Shown in pieces: positions 35,120 to 47,306 of a stretch of 64,000 bases of DNA. The notes beneath the pieces are model-generated. The model did not search any database. It saw only the letters and a program-made list of their open reading frames with translations, and was not told the origin of the DNA. This DNA comes from Eutypa lata (taxonomy: Eukaryota; Ascomycota; Sordariomycetes; Xylariales; Diatrypaceae): the NCBI GenBank assembly GCA_022661535.1, contig JAKULF010000006.1, forward strand, positions 4,149,001 through 4,213,000. The letters run 5' to 3'. Position numbers and translations under genes: made by a program. Positions within the stretch are counted from its first letter, which is position 1. Every line of letters begins with the position of its first letter.

Positions 35120-35365
35120 AAGACTTAATCGCACCTTAAAAATTAACTAATAATTAACTATGTTTATTGCTTTTTATGTATAATAAATAAACTTTCATTT
35201 TAAAATATAAAAAATACAAAAATAAAGATATATAATAAAATAAAATAATTTATATTTAATAATTTCTTTTATATTTATATCAACTTTATTTATAATATTT
35301 TAATATAAAATAATAATAAAAATAAAAATAATATTTAATAAAAGATAATAAACTTTTAAAGTTTA

Positions 35366-35470
35366 TTATAATTATAATAAAAGAATAAAGTTATTATTTA
35401 ATCGATTTTAAATATTTAAATAAAAAGCTTTATATTTAAAAAATTAATATAAATTAAGCTTTTTAATAAT
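35366..35470 (+). repeat. Direct repeat in AT block 2, copy 1
   Basis: From TATAATTATAATAAAAG through TTATTATTTAATCGATTTTA to TAAATTAAGCTTTTTAATAA. It matches 36193-36296 in the same orientation, 827 bp away, with C/T and G/A differences and one small indel. Confidence 0.75.
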
Positions 35471-36192
35471 ATATTTAAAATAATAATTATAAAACGTTTT
35501 TAAATTAAAATATATTTAATATAATCGTAATTAACGAAATTAAAATTATAAATATTATTATTAATAATATTAAAAAATATATATTTGTATATAATTTTAA
35601 AAAAAATTATATAAAGGTTTTAATATTAAATAAAAATAAAGATTATAAACGTAATTATAATATATAAAATATAATATAAAGAAATAATTTATTTTAAATT
35701 ATATTATAAAATTAAAATTATTAATTTAACGTATTATTAAAATTAAAATATTAATTAAATTAAAAACATAATTTATAATATTTATTAATTTGATTAAATA
35801 AATACGTTAATAAATATTAAATATATTAATTAATTAAAAGTATAATAATTTCGTTATAAAATTTAAAAAGAATTATTATAACATTTAAAATAATAATAAA
35901 GTTAATAAAAATAATAAAAATAAAATATTTTATTATAATTATAATAAATATAATTATTTATAAAAAAGTTATTTAAAGAAAATAAACGAAAATAAAATAT
36001 ATAACTTTAAAACTAATAATATCGTTTTAATTAAATTATTAAATTTATATAAAAATTAATTTATAAAATATAAAAAAGTTTTTTAAAAAAAATAAAAAAA
36101 AATAAAAAAAAAATAATAACTTTAAAATAATAATAAATGAAAATAAAAATAAAAATAATATTAATTAAAAAATAATATATTTTTAAATTTAA

Positions 36193-36296
36193 TATAATTA
36201 TAATAAAACGATAAAGTTATTATTTAATCGATTTTAAACATTTAAATAATAATTTTTATATTTAAAAAATTAATATAAATTAAGCTTTTTAATAAT
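36193..36296 (+). repeat. Direct repeat in AT block 2, copy 2
   Basis: Partner of 35366-35470. The pair could be the LTRs of a short element or two copies of one family. Confidence 0.75.
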
Positions 36297-36807
36297 ATTT
36301 TACGTAAACTTATAATAATTATCTTTTAAAAATATTATTATATTAAAAAAGCTTTTAATATAATTTTAATAATTAATTTAATCGTAAATATTATTATAAA
36401 AAAATCGTTTTATTTTAAATTAATTTTTAAATTTCTTTTAAATTAAATTTATTTTTAATTATTAAAATTAATTATATTATTTAATTATTTTAATTTAATT
36501 TAATTTATTAAGTTATAAGTTTAAATATATATAAATATTTAAAAACGCAACTTTTTATAATTTTATAATTAAATTATAACGTAAACTTTTATAATATAAT
36601 AATTAAATAATTATAATTATAATTCTTTATATATATATAAAAATAATATATAAAATTTAAAAGTTTATTATTCGAATTTTATATATAATATATAAAAAAA
36701 ACTTAAAAATAAAAATTAAAAGTAAAAAATAAAAAGTACAGATAATAAACACCGGCAAGTAAACGCTTATTACTTTTTTTTTATTTTTTTTAACATCGTA
36801 TAATTTA

Positions 36808-36960
36808 AGACCGTCTCGAAGTAACAAGACGGTTTTAAAGTGAAGATTATCTAGGCCGGAAGTCGTGCTCTTGAAAGTCCTCAACGTATAACCGTCTTAG
36901 CCGGTGGATTCGATCCCGGTGACCGTCACCAAAACCCCCCCCCTCGCGCCATAGTATAAA
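36808..36960. repeat. Inverted-repeat boundary of AT block 2
   Basis: Three related motifs lie close together: AGACCGTCT near 36811, AAGACGGTT near 36828 and AACCGTCTT near 36888. The second pairs with both neighbours, so two alternative hairpins are possible. GGTGACCGTCACC near 36919-36931 is a further inverted repeat. This could be the end of a DNA element or a terminator-like structure behind the ABC gene. Confidence 0.45.
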
Positions 36961-37003
36961 GGAACTCCAAATCCAACAACGATGTAATCCAAAAAGCGAA
37001 AGT

Positions 37004-40000
37004 CTACTTAGCCCCAGCCCTCACCAACTCCCCAAACCTCGTCCCCTGCTCTCCAGCCAACACGGCGGGATTACCCACCTCTACGATCATACCCGCATCC
37101 ATGACCACAACCCTATCGAAGTCCATGACCATATCCAACCGATGACTAACAGCCACGACGGTATAATCGCGAAACTCAGCCCGAATGATCTCCTGCATGA
37201 CGCGCTCCGTCTCGTGGTCGACGCTCGAGCTCACCTCGTCCAAGAGCAGTATACCCCCCTCAGACCCACCACCCCCCATCCCCAGATTGCGCGCCCGGAT
37301 GCGCCGGCGGAGCAGAGCCCGACCTAGAGACATTAGCTGGCGCTGTCCGGCGCTGAGCGTCCCGGAGCTCATGCCGGCGTCCAGACCGCCGCGCTCCTGG
37401 ACGAACCGCCACAGTTGCACGGTCGTCAGGACGGCTTGGCATTCCTCGGACGTTGAAACCCCGAAAGGGTCCAGGTTCGCCTGGAACGTCGATCCATCCG
37501 GTAGAAATACGGCTTCCTGGGGAACGGCGATGATGCGCTGGCGTAGGACGGGTCGGTCGATGCGGTAGAGCGGAATGTTGTCGATGATGGCGTTTCCTGC
37601 GGTCTCAGCGGTTGGGTCGAGAAGCTTAAGGAGTAGGGCGATCAGACTAGACTTGCCACTGCCCGTTCGCCCACAGATGGCTACTTTTTCACCGGCGCTG
37701 ATTGTTAGGTCGATAGCGCAAAGTGCGAGATTGGGTGGGGTATTGTCGGTTTGGTCATCTGCTGTTCTGCAATAGGTGTTAGCTTTGGGGTTGACAGTGC
37801 ATGTATCAATCTTTTATTTCTCTTACCCGTAACTCGCAGATACACCCTTCAACTCCACCACACCAGTCTGTGGCCACTCTCCAGGGGGCACAATGTCCTC
37901 TTCGTCTCTATCTTCGGGCTTCACGGTTTCGTTGAATGTCTTCAGTCTGGCTATGGCTCCGATAGAGGTTTCCAACCTAGTGTAGAAGATGACAATTCCG
38001 GAAAGGTTCTCTCCGAAACTCATGAGCGAGACCAGAGAAGCACCGGTGAAGCCAGAGTTGGAGTGGACCCGGACAGCAAGAGTCGTCAGGACCGCGGCCA
38101 TCACCATAACTACGAGGTCGAGAATGAGGTTTAGCCATTGTTGGATCATGACGAGCAGATACGCGGGTCGTTGGCTGGAATCGATCAGGCGAGCGTTCTT
38201 TTGGATATCCTGGGGAAGAAAGCCTGCGGTGTTTCGAGTGTTAGTACCAGCCCCGGGATCATACAAATGAACGTTGCGATGTTTTAATCCGAGGCGCAGC
38301 AAGGAGCCCTTCTTGAACTTGATCTAGCATAAGTAGAAATTTAGCATAGTACTCACCGAACGCTCTTAAAGTTGTAATGCCCTTAACGGTGTCAAGAAAA
38401 TGGGTACTAGCAATGCAGATCAGTATACAGTACAACAATTGCGTCCAGTGATGATATTGGACTTACTACAAGGGGCTCTTAGCCTCAAGGTCTAACAGCC
38501 TCAGCTGCCTGGAAGTCCGTAGGTAGAACTTCTGCAAGATATATAGGAGGATGCCGAGGAATGGATAGGCTATGGCAATATACGGAGACGTGGTCAGCAA
38601 TACAGCCGCTTGTCCGAGGGCTTGAAAGACCTAAAAGTTCCATGTCAGATTAAGGGGTTTCTTGTTCGGGATCTACTCCAGGCATCACAGCGGACTTACG
38701 CAAAACAGGGTATTCAACAGTGCGTTCGGCAGCTCTGTGTCTATAAGATTCAGATCTTGGGAAAATAGATTGGTGACGACACCGGTATCCGTCGCGGTGA
38801 AGAAGCGCAGCGGTGCGCGAATGAGTGTACGTAAGGCATCGTGGTGGATATTGGCACCGGCCCTTCTCACAGAGACGATGTATATCGCGATAGCGAGGAG
38901 AAGAAGCGATACCATGGCACAGACTTGAAGCAAGGCATAGATCCCGGCGTAGTAACCGTAAGAATGAGCCGGATGTTCCACGTAAACATCGTCAGACCAG
39001 TATTTAAGCCCTATGGTAAGTGAAGTTAGTGAATCAAGCTCGTTAAAGGCAGTTCGCTCTTGTAAGGAGCAATGTTTGTGTGGATCTAGTAGCTAAGCTG
39101 GTCGTGATAATGTTGCTCGAAGTTAAAGTGAACTCACATATTGTTGGGAAGTTCGTGAAGAAACCCCACAGAACCGCGAAGAGCAAACTAGACACTGCCA
39201 CTAAGAAACCCATGCTCTTGAAATAATGTGAGTAAACAGATTTGTCGCCAAACTGCCGCGATTCATCGGCGTTAGGCACAAAGGATGATGTGTTGCTTAT
39301 TGCCATGTGGAGTGGTTGTGGCTCTGATGCCCGCACGCTCTTGTTCGATGTTGTTTTCTCAGATGGATCATCGCTGTCTGAAGAGCTACTCAATCCCAGG
39401 CGCTTAACATACCCTCCACTAGCCATAAGTTCGCTAAAGCTACCTTGTTCGACCACAGTACCGTTACCTAGTGCTATTATGTAATCTGCTGCGGGTAGGT
39501 GTCTGATGCTGTGAGTGCATAATACGACTGTAGACCGCCGTCTTCTTAGTATACCATCTGGTCCGAAGACTTGACGGAAAACTTGCTCTTCGGTATCTGC
39601 GTCTAAACCACTAAAGATATCGTCTAGCACTAGCAGATCGGATTGCAGATACAGGGCTCGCGCGAGAGAAACGCGTTGCTTCTGACCCCCGGATAATGTG
39701 ATTCCATCAGATCCGATATTCGTTCTGTCCCTTTGTGGGAGTGCGGCGAGGTCGAAGCTCAGAGATGCAGCCTCGATGACTTCGGCATATCTCTCTCTAT
39801 CGAATGCGGAGAATCCTATGATGTTGTCCCTGATCGACCCGTTCGAAAGGAATGCGGCCTGGTTGCAGAATCCAACGTGGGGGAACCTAGTACTCAAAGC
39901 TACACTGCCTTCGCTGAAAGGGATCTCACCGAGAAGTGCCTTGCAGAGCGTGGACTTCCCCGCGCCAACTGGTCCGATGACAATAGTGAGCGAAGACTTG

Positions 40001-41965
40001 GAGACTCGAGTATTCACATCCCGCAAGGCGAAATTACCTGATTCCCAACCAAACTTCCCGTCTTGAATGACGATGGGATCCGCCGAGTCCTGTTCCGAAC
40101 CGGACGGAGCTGTAGCATCTATCCGAGCCTTCTCTGAATTCCGTCTCATATCAGCAAGAACTTCACGAAAGTCATTCCGAGTCTCGCACTCCAAGAAGGC
40201 CTGGATTCGGCCTATGCATGCTAATCCGGCAAGGAGCTGGGGGGTGGAATCGAAGATCTGTGACAACGGGTTCGTCAGAAGCAGAAGCCAGGAAAGGCTT
40301 GTGAACATCCTTGCGGCATCTAGTGTTCTTTGCGCGGATGCAAAGGTCAGTGGAGGACTGAGCAGCAGCGGGATGAAACCAAGAAGCGCCGCAATGATGC
40401 CTATCTTTCGGAATCGGGACCCCGCTGCTAACTCCTCTACGCGCAGGTTCTGCACGAAGTCACTAATGGCTGAAGTGAGGCCTGATATCTTCAAGTTCTT
40501 CATGCTGGAGATCACCGTGGCCGTCAGGCCGACGCGTTTCTGCACCCCTTCCATCCAGGCCCTCTGTGAGTCCCCAGTAAACTTCATAAGGATCACCAAC
40601 CCGACGAAGCATACCGTAACAACTCCCATTGGTACGACGAAAACCACGCCAAGTTGTTTGTATAACATCCAACCAGCCAGAGCAACCTGGATAATACTTG
40701 CCCAAATATCGTGGAGGGATCTTAATCCCAGGTTAATTCGCTCCATGTCTGTGCTCATTAGGGTCAGCGCGACGCTATCGTCGCCGGTTCCAATACGAGC
40801 TTTCGTAGCCCTGGTAAAGGTCTCGGTGACTAATATTGACCTTGCCATAGTGCGCATTCGATGGTGGAAGTACCTATACATATGTGTGAGTTGTTTATTT
40901 TGTCCTTAATTCATCGGTCGGTTCACTATACCAGCAGAGGGCCGTGGAGATGGCAATTCCCAAGTAAATCAGTACGCTGGCGCCGATGAAGCCGTATCCG
41001 ACATTTGCGTTGATTTCAGGCTGGGATAGGTGATCCAACAAACTTTCGATAAAAAACGGTTGGCAGAAGGTGAAGCCAAGAAGAGCCAGGCGTGGAGGTA
41101 CAGGAAGTAAGAGAGGAACCTTTAGCGTACGCATAAGTACCTTCGCCAGACCGAACTTGTCGCCCTTCAGCTTGGAGTAATCCATGTTCCTGGAGAACTC
41201 TTGGTGGAGCAGTTCGCTATTCAAAGAGCTATCGAGGGGGTACAGGTCCTTTATAGTTAGAACTTTCCTGTATCCCTCCAGGAAGATGTGATTGAGCCAG
41301 AAGAACACCCCGAGAGAGAAGATCCCGCTCGTCTCCTCCGGGCTGTGCTCCTTCTCATCCCAGCTTACCCATCTGGACTTCCGTCGGGCTTCCAATAGTA
41401 ATATACCAACCTTCAGAGCTAGAGCGGCACTGAAGATGCTACTGTAGGTGAGCTCGGGCCTGTCACCGGATGACAGGAACAGCGTTCTTGCCTGGGCCGC
41501 ATCCAGGAGAAGGGTCAAGAACAGGTAGCTACTCAGCAGCACGGATGGCCTTGCGCTCTTGCTGTGGTCAACAAGACTCAGTGTTATCATGAATAGGGCC
41601 GACACAAGCTTGAGGACCGAGGAAGCTATAAATATGCTGGTTACATGAAAGGATCCTACCGCAACTAAGATGAGCAGTGAAAGTTCAAGCCCGACATAGG
41701 TTGTGATAGCACCCTATATACTCCAATCAGCACGTTGAGACTGTATTCTATCTGTGTAGCAAGAGCGTACCAATTTGATGAGTTGGAAGACCGGAGCATT
41801 CACCACGGTGGGTTTCCTCGCCTGGGAAAGCGTCCGCCATAGTGATGTTACGATGAATAAGGCAGACGGTATGATGGAGAAGAATAGTTGTTCGAATTGG
41901 ACATTGAAGTCAAAGTACTGTTGGTTCAGCTGGAGCAAGTTATCCTCCCCAGTTGAGAACGGCAT
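37004..41965 (-). CDS. Full-length ABCC (MRP-type) ABC transporter, eight exons
   Basis: This is a plasma- or vacuolar-membrane exporter of the ABC-C subfamily, 1465 residues in my model. Exons are 41965-41771, 41713-40932, 40873-39138, 39010-38700, 38630-38467, 38406-38357, 38223-37827 and 37766-37004; every phase closes. The layout is an N-terminal membrane domain (TMD0-like helices), TMD1, NBD1, TMD2, NBD2. NBD1 has GPVGAGKST (about residue 626), LSGGQKQR (about 716), LLVLDD (about 743) and CTHSIRHL. NBD2 has GRTGSGKSS (about 1243), LSAGQRQLMSLGRALL (about 1347), LLLDEVSSSVD (about 1382) and VSHRL. Aspartate replaces the catalytic glutamate in NBD1, as is normal for ABCC proteins with one degenerate site. 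The 50-nt sixth exon encodes YTHFLDTVKGITTLRAF. The last bases abut the inverted-repeat edge of AT block 2. Substrates are probably organic anions or xenobiotics, from the family only. Confidence 0.92.
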
Positions 41966-43675
41966 CTTGTACTGTTAATCAGGCAACTTTCAGTTCAAAC
42001 TCGTTTCGCTGAAGTGGTAAACAACGTTTTATCTTTTACCTCTAAGGTGTTGGTTATGCCATTGGGGCTAAGTCGTAAGTCGACACTAGACCAAGTTCGG
42101 ATCACGGGAGAAGCCGAGTGATATACATAAGCGAATAGACGAAGAATGCATGACCCCGGCCACAATACTACGACTATCGTCGCCTAGATAGGAAGGTCCT
42201 TTTTGTCAGTAGGTTTCTAGAAATGGTCAGATTTCTGAGGTTACGTATACGACTTTTCAGGGATCCAATAACCCTCTGACTCATTTTTTATTTTGACTTC
42301 GTTATTCAATATCACTTTCGGTTCATAATTAGGTACGTATTTTTCACTTTAAATTAAATGCAGGAAAACGCAGGTCAGAGAAAACACTTTTGTCAAGAAG
42401 TCTCAAGCAGCCCGTACGACGTACATCCGTATGCCAGTCTTGGGCTAATTATGTGAGCCAGAGAGCCTATTCCTTTCTTCCTTAATCACCCTCGCCCTTG
42501 ACGTCCTGGGGTTTTCTGTGCCTTTCCCATCCAAGTCACCATAGGCTGGCTATCCATGAAGGCATCGGGCTGCCTGACCAAATTCCTCCCCGTCCTCCGT
42601 CATGATAAGCTTGTGAATGTACTCGTTTCTGTAGTCCCCCGCAGGTGCCGTCCCCTTAGCATCAAGATAATAGACCAGCTTGCACTAGGCCTCGTCGGGA
42701 ATCATATCGGTGACCGATGCCTGGTCCGCGTCGAAAAGGATATGGGACTAGGAATGGGAAGTTAGGTATTCCTCGCGAGTTTCATTCGGGGCTCGAAGGT
42801 TTTATGGGAACTTGTGGGCGACAAAGTCGTCAGTCCTAAGGGCGGCTATGCGAGATTGACCGGCTGCACCCCGTTCATTATGGGCTTGGATCTACTGCCT
42901 GGCAGTGCGGGCTATTTGCTCTCGCAGAGCCATCGCCAACAAGCAGAACTATGTGTGTAGCTTTCAAGGGAGGACGGCAGGCTGCTGTACGAGCGAATAC
43001 TAGCTTCTAAACTATAATTCCTAGGTCCAAAAATCTAGTAATGCTCTCATTTTTACTAATACTGCAGGGCTAATGTGAAACGAAAGGTTGTTCTGTTTAT
43101 GTTGTTAATTTCTGTAAAAGTTCTCAGATAGTGGTCATTAATTAATGTCTAAAGCTCCAGGCGTTGTGTGGGATGTGATTAGAGCGATAGACGATAACGC
43201 ACCAAGAATAACGGATCGTGACTTCGTCCAGGGTGGAAGTTGAAAAGATGGTTAGATGAAGATCTCCGGTCTGCTTGGGAATAACCGGACGACTAAGAAT
43301 GGTGTCCAAAGTAAGGACGCAAATCCCCTTGACGACGGTCTTCTGTATAACTAACAGATCGCAACACCACCACCAACGCAAGGGGGGTGGTAATACGCAG
43401 GCTTCAAACAAGATGTCAGAACTAGCAGTATCGAGGGCCGTCGAAATAGCCTTCCTTCCCCGCTCCCCTCCCCTTATGTCTAAAGACACTGTCGTGCGTT
43501 TGCTCGCTCATATTGCATGATCCTACCACGACCAACGGCCCAATAGCAGCTGTTAACCACGCATTCTCCCTCTCCCTTAATCAATCGTTAACTTCTTACC
43601 CCTAAGCGCAGTCAACTTACCCCTCGAAACTGCTAACGTTTAAGTATTATTTTAGTGAATCTTAAATTAGCCATC
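41966..43675. other. Intergenic region with possible decayed coding pieces
   Basis: No intact gene. A plus-strand frame ending TAG near 42960 reads naturally for about 65 codons (with WELVGDKVVSPKGGYARLTG and IMGLDLLPGSAGYLLSQ), and another at 42556-42765 lies just upstream. They may be exons of one lost gene, but I do not recognise the family. A minus-strand frame at 43489-43142 has no motif. The left end is the promoter side of the ABC gene. Confidence 0.4.
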
Positions 43676-44538
43676 ATGGCAATGAAACCGGATATCATGT
43701 GCGTGAAGTTCACGGAAAACACCCATCATGCACCGTATCCTGCATTGAGATACATTCCAAGTCTCTACCCTCGCCTTTCAACGTGTGTATCATAAGGGCA
43801 AGTCACGACATCGGTGCTAACATAGCGTATTCATTTGCAACAGCGGGCGCCACTGCAATTGCGATCTGTGCTCCGCAGGCCGAATCAGCCCAGGTCGAAG
43901 CATTCCCTACTACGATTCAGGATTCACTCGGTCGTATCGATGTCTTAGTTTACAATGTTGGTTACTCTGGACTGTGGGAGACGCGCACCCCTAGCACCCC
44001 GCACGATTTTGCTACCGCTCTTGACGTGAATTGCAAAGGGCTCTAAATCTGGCAACCCACTTCATGCTCCCATTGATGAAACGGGGTCCACGACGTGAGG
44101 GAGGAGGAGGAGGTGGTGCAGTCATTTCTATCTGTTCGATTGGGATGCATGCGACTGGAGGTCCGGGCACAAACACAGTATACGGCATTAGCAAGCTCGC
44201 CCAGTGTCTTCATTGAGATGCTGTCAGCAATAGAGCCAGACATATTCTCCGTTGCAGTACATCCGGGTAATGTGAAAACAGCATTGGGCAAGGTTATCCC
44301 AAAGCATATGTTCGATAGTACCGACCCCCTGACCCCCCCCCATGTCTTTATATTATTCTATGTAACACTGAGTGTAGCACTTCCTGATGACCCAGCTCTG
44401 TGTAGGGCCTTCATCCTTTGGCTCCTTAGAGAACGCAGAATGTGACTCAGTGATAGATACTTGTCATCCAACTGGGATGTCGATGAGCTGCCATCTAAGG
44501 AGAGTCAGATTGTCGGAAAAGATGAGTTGAAGATGTGA
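43676..44538 (+). pseudogene. SDR pseudogene with several frame breaks
   Basis: These are pieces of a fungal short-chain dehydrogenase in changing frames. The start MAMKPDIMCVKFTENTHH with APYPALRYIP resembles the usual N-terminal leader of these enzymes. After a frame change near 43790 comes ASHDIGANIAYSFATAGATA (a decayed TGxxxGIG) and LGRIDVLVYNVGYSG (NNAG changed to YNVG). A second frame change near 44042 leads to ATHFMLPLMKRG, AVISICSIGMHA and VYGISKLAQ (YxxxK kept). A third near 44205 leads to FIEMLSAIEPDIFSVAVHPG. A TGA then interrupts before SDRYLSSNWDVDELPSKE, the typical C-terminal tail, ending at TGA 44538. With at least three frameshifts and one stop the gene is dead. Closest in type to the fungal SDRs with an NWDVDEL tail, not to the SDR at 33.6 kb. 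Confidence 0.82.
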
Positions 44539-44784
44539 ATGGTGTGGAGAATTGGAATCTAGTCTGCACTATGGGTCTGTCCAGCAGCAACCGGTTAATT
44601 CTCATAATGTATCATAAACAATTCTTTAAGAACATAACCGTCGAGGCGGGCAAAAGTGGGATCTTGCTGACTTGCTAGATAACCACCTTGCATTGCCATA
44701 TATAGCAGACACCTGCCACTTAGGACGGTGGCATTCTCTCTTCTTCAAGAAATGTGACGTATTAATTAATCTTCAAGTCAGATC

Positions 44785-46936
44785 CTAAATCAGAGTGATT
44801 TGGTGCTTTTCGAGGGTGTGACTATCATATGAAGGAACCTTACAGCGTTGAAACTTCCGCTTCATGTATGGCAGTACGCATTCCATCAACTCTTCGGGGC
44901 TAGCCTTGTAGCCCTTAGGTAAAACCCCAAATTCTGCCTTCCCAAAATTGAGCTTCAGTAATCCGATTCGCTGGTAGACACCACGACTGGGTGTCATAGC
45001 TACCAGTACAAGACAGTAGATTGCTGAAGTTGCGTGGTCTTTGGCCGATTTTCCACAAGCGATGGGAAGGAAGAAGCACTCCTTTGGCTCCAAGTAGCTC
45101 GGATTTGTTGGTGTACTGGCATCGAGTCTATGGTCATCTATTTGGAGCGTAGTACTGACACCACCCAGGGCATGGGAGATAGACGACTGGAACTCGCGGT
45201 GAAAGGAGCTGTTCTCATTTCTTCCCGGTCTTCGCGCCTGCTGGGGCTCGCATAAGTCGCAACCCGTGTGAAATACAGGAAATACCCATCCGATAAGTCG
45301 AATCCATGAATGGCGAACTGCTCCGTACGGGTTGGCTCTGTTGATGAGCGCGGTATACGTGTTCACATAGTCTACAAGTTCTTTAAATATACTAAAGGGC
45401 CAGAACCAAACCCCTCCATCCATAGAAGCCCATGACCAGGAAGGTGCGCGATAATTCGGTACATGTTCAGCGGTTTGAGAAGACGCGGGACCCCAACACA
45501 AGTTTTGGGTTAGGTTTGACTTCCACAAGCCAGCCAAATACTCCGCCTTGAAAATTGGCTGACAGAACTTCGCAATTCCCGAAATCGCCACCAACTTATC
45601 ATTCGGTTCTGTGATCTCGGCCTTCGAGTATGAGCAGATCATGCAATGCCAAAACTCTAGAGCGTTCTGCGATGTCATATATTTTAGGGACATTGGCAAG
45701 GGCGAATCTCCCCGTATGGGGTTAAATCTGAACCCGCCAGGCAGTTTCAGCTCGGTTGCGTTCGTTCTGTCCAGGATTTCGCAACTGAGTTCTTCCGCGC
45801 ATTCGTAGTACACCAGTTGCTTGCTGAAGCTGATGTTCCGGGTGGACAGGAGCCGCTCCTGGCACACCCAACCCCTGGCGTTGAGCGGTTCCTCGTCAAG
45901 GTTCGAGAAGGGTGAGTTGCTGTCTTCAGAAACTAGTGCCGATTTCCCGTATTCTGGAAAGTAAACCATGTGCGGGTATACTTGCTTGGAGGATCGTTTG
46001 TAAAAGAGACCCTCTGAGCGGGCAACCGCGGACGTGGCAGCAAGGTTGCAGTATCCGCGTTGGTAGATTATATCCATCGTGCAGCTTTCTCGATTCCAAT
46101 CCTCACGAGAATCTTGGATAATGCACTGGTTCTAAGAATTAGATCTGCAATCATACAAAACGGAATTTATACACTCCAGGAGGGTCGCTCACCAGTGAAT
46201 CTATCCACAAATATCGTATCTTTAGTCTTAAAGCAATTATAGCTGCATCAATATATTTCTGAGGCATCTCCTGCCGGGGAATCTCAGTCATGAAGTTACT
46301 TAAGGTTTCGGACGTGAGCTTCAAGGGAGTATCGATGCCCCATCTGTGGCTTAGTGTAATATACCGATCTCGAAGCCCGCTGTTGGAAGTGATGATGAGG
46401 CGAAAGTGCAACTTTCCGTCTTCTTCACGTACTTCTACTAGCCTGGATGGTAGGTCGCCGGGTGGTTGCTGGCATACTTCATGGTTGTTTTGACAATTCT
46501 CCAGACAGGCAATAATGTATTCCCAGGTTCCCTGAGAGTTTGTGTTCTCTGGGAGTGTCCCCCTATCGTCAAGGATATGATTTAGTGGGCTGGGTTTCTT
46601 GGTGAAGAAAGGCAGGTCCTCTGCGATACCGCGTTTTCCGTCTATTTCAAAGCGTGAACGTGAGTACCAATAATCAGATGATGACATTTGCAGTCTTGCA
46701 AAACTGCGAAACTCGAATGAGCCCATAGATTCGGTTGTGCAAGTAACATCGGAAGGGCATCCTTGGAGCGAATCGGGTAATGATTTGAGCTTCCGTTGCA
46801 GATGCGTCAATATCCGAACACACCACCAACATCCGTGCCGGGCACCGTCTGCCAGCTCTGCTGCATTCCGGTGCAGAACCACGTCGACTAGAGGTTCACG
46901 TAATTGGGCCCAAGTTTGGCAACGAGCACAGTCCAT
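44785..46936 (-). CDS. HET-domain protein, intact, two exons
   Basis: This is a heterokaryon-incompatibility family protein, 694 residues. Exons are 46936-46193 and 46125-44785, with a GTGAGC donor placed directly after the codons for WIDSL and an acceptor before CIIQDS. The start MDCARCQTW (46936) is the first ATG in the frame and fits the CxxC-containing N terminus common in this family. The HET domain runs from RYITLSHRWG (about residue 190) through YLWIDSLCIIQDSREDW and MDIIYQRGYCNLAATSA to ARGWVCQERLLSTRNISFS and ECAEELSCE. YLAGLWKSNL and YRAPSWSWASMDG follow. The C-terminal third has no known domain. It diverges from the kinase gene with 370 bp between start codons. HET proteins act in allorecognition and fungal cell death; the partner is unknown. 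Confidence 0.9.
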
Positions 46937-47306
46937 GATCGAAATAGCCGAGACTTCTAAGATTGTTGGTGTGTGATACCGTTCGTGCACTCCCCGGGAA
47001 CAACAGTGGGGAGATGGTAGAAAATAATACAGGATTATTCTGCCAGCTTGCAAACGAGGGCATAATTACCTATTATTTAGTGCCCCACAAATGTGCACTA
47101 ACTCTAACTTTGCAGGCTGCCCCTCGATTTTAATGCATGTATTCCCCCTGTTTGCATTTTACTTATAGGGCCCTCCTCATCGCATGCTCTTCACCTGTCT
47201 CTAAGGTTAACACTAATATTTTTAATTGACACCCTTTCGTGGACGGTTTACGTCCTTTATCCCTCACAATCGTTTACTAACAGTCTCCTCCACCAGGAGA
47301 CCCTCA
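46937..47306. promoter_or_regulatory. Shared divergent promoter region of HET gene and kinase gene
   Basis: This 370-bp region separates the two start codons. It includes pyrimidine-rich stretches near 47115-47160 and 47180-47205 on the kinase side. No strong TATA box or repeat was seen. Co-regulation is possible but only inferred from the arrangement. Confidence 0.5.

Larger units (their letters stand above)
35120..36780. mobile_element. Second RIP-like AT-rich block
   Basis: About 1.65 kb with the same composition as the first block: A+T-dominated, few CpA/TpG, surviving CpG and AAGCTT. No protein frame of interest. It contains a direct repeat pair of about 105 bp (listed). It separates the SDR gene from the ABC transporter. 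Confidence 0.82.

Noticed and set aside
36900..36935. tRNA 3' half (GGATTCGATCCC resembles a T loop)
   Set aside because: No matching acceptor stem, D arm or anticodon arm could be folded in the 75 nt before it.
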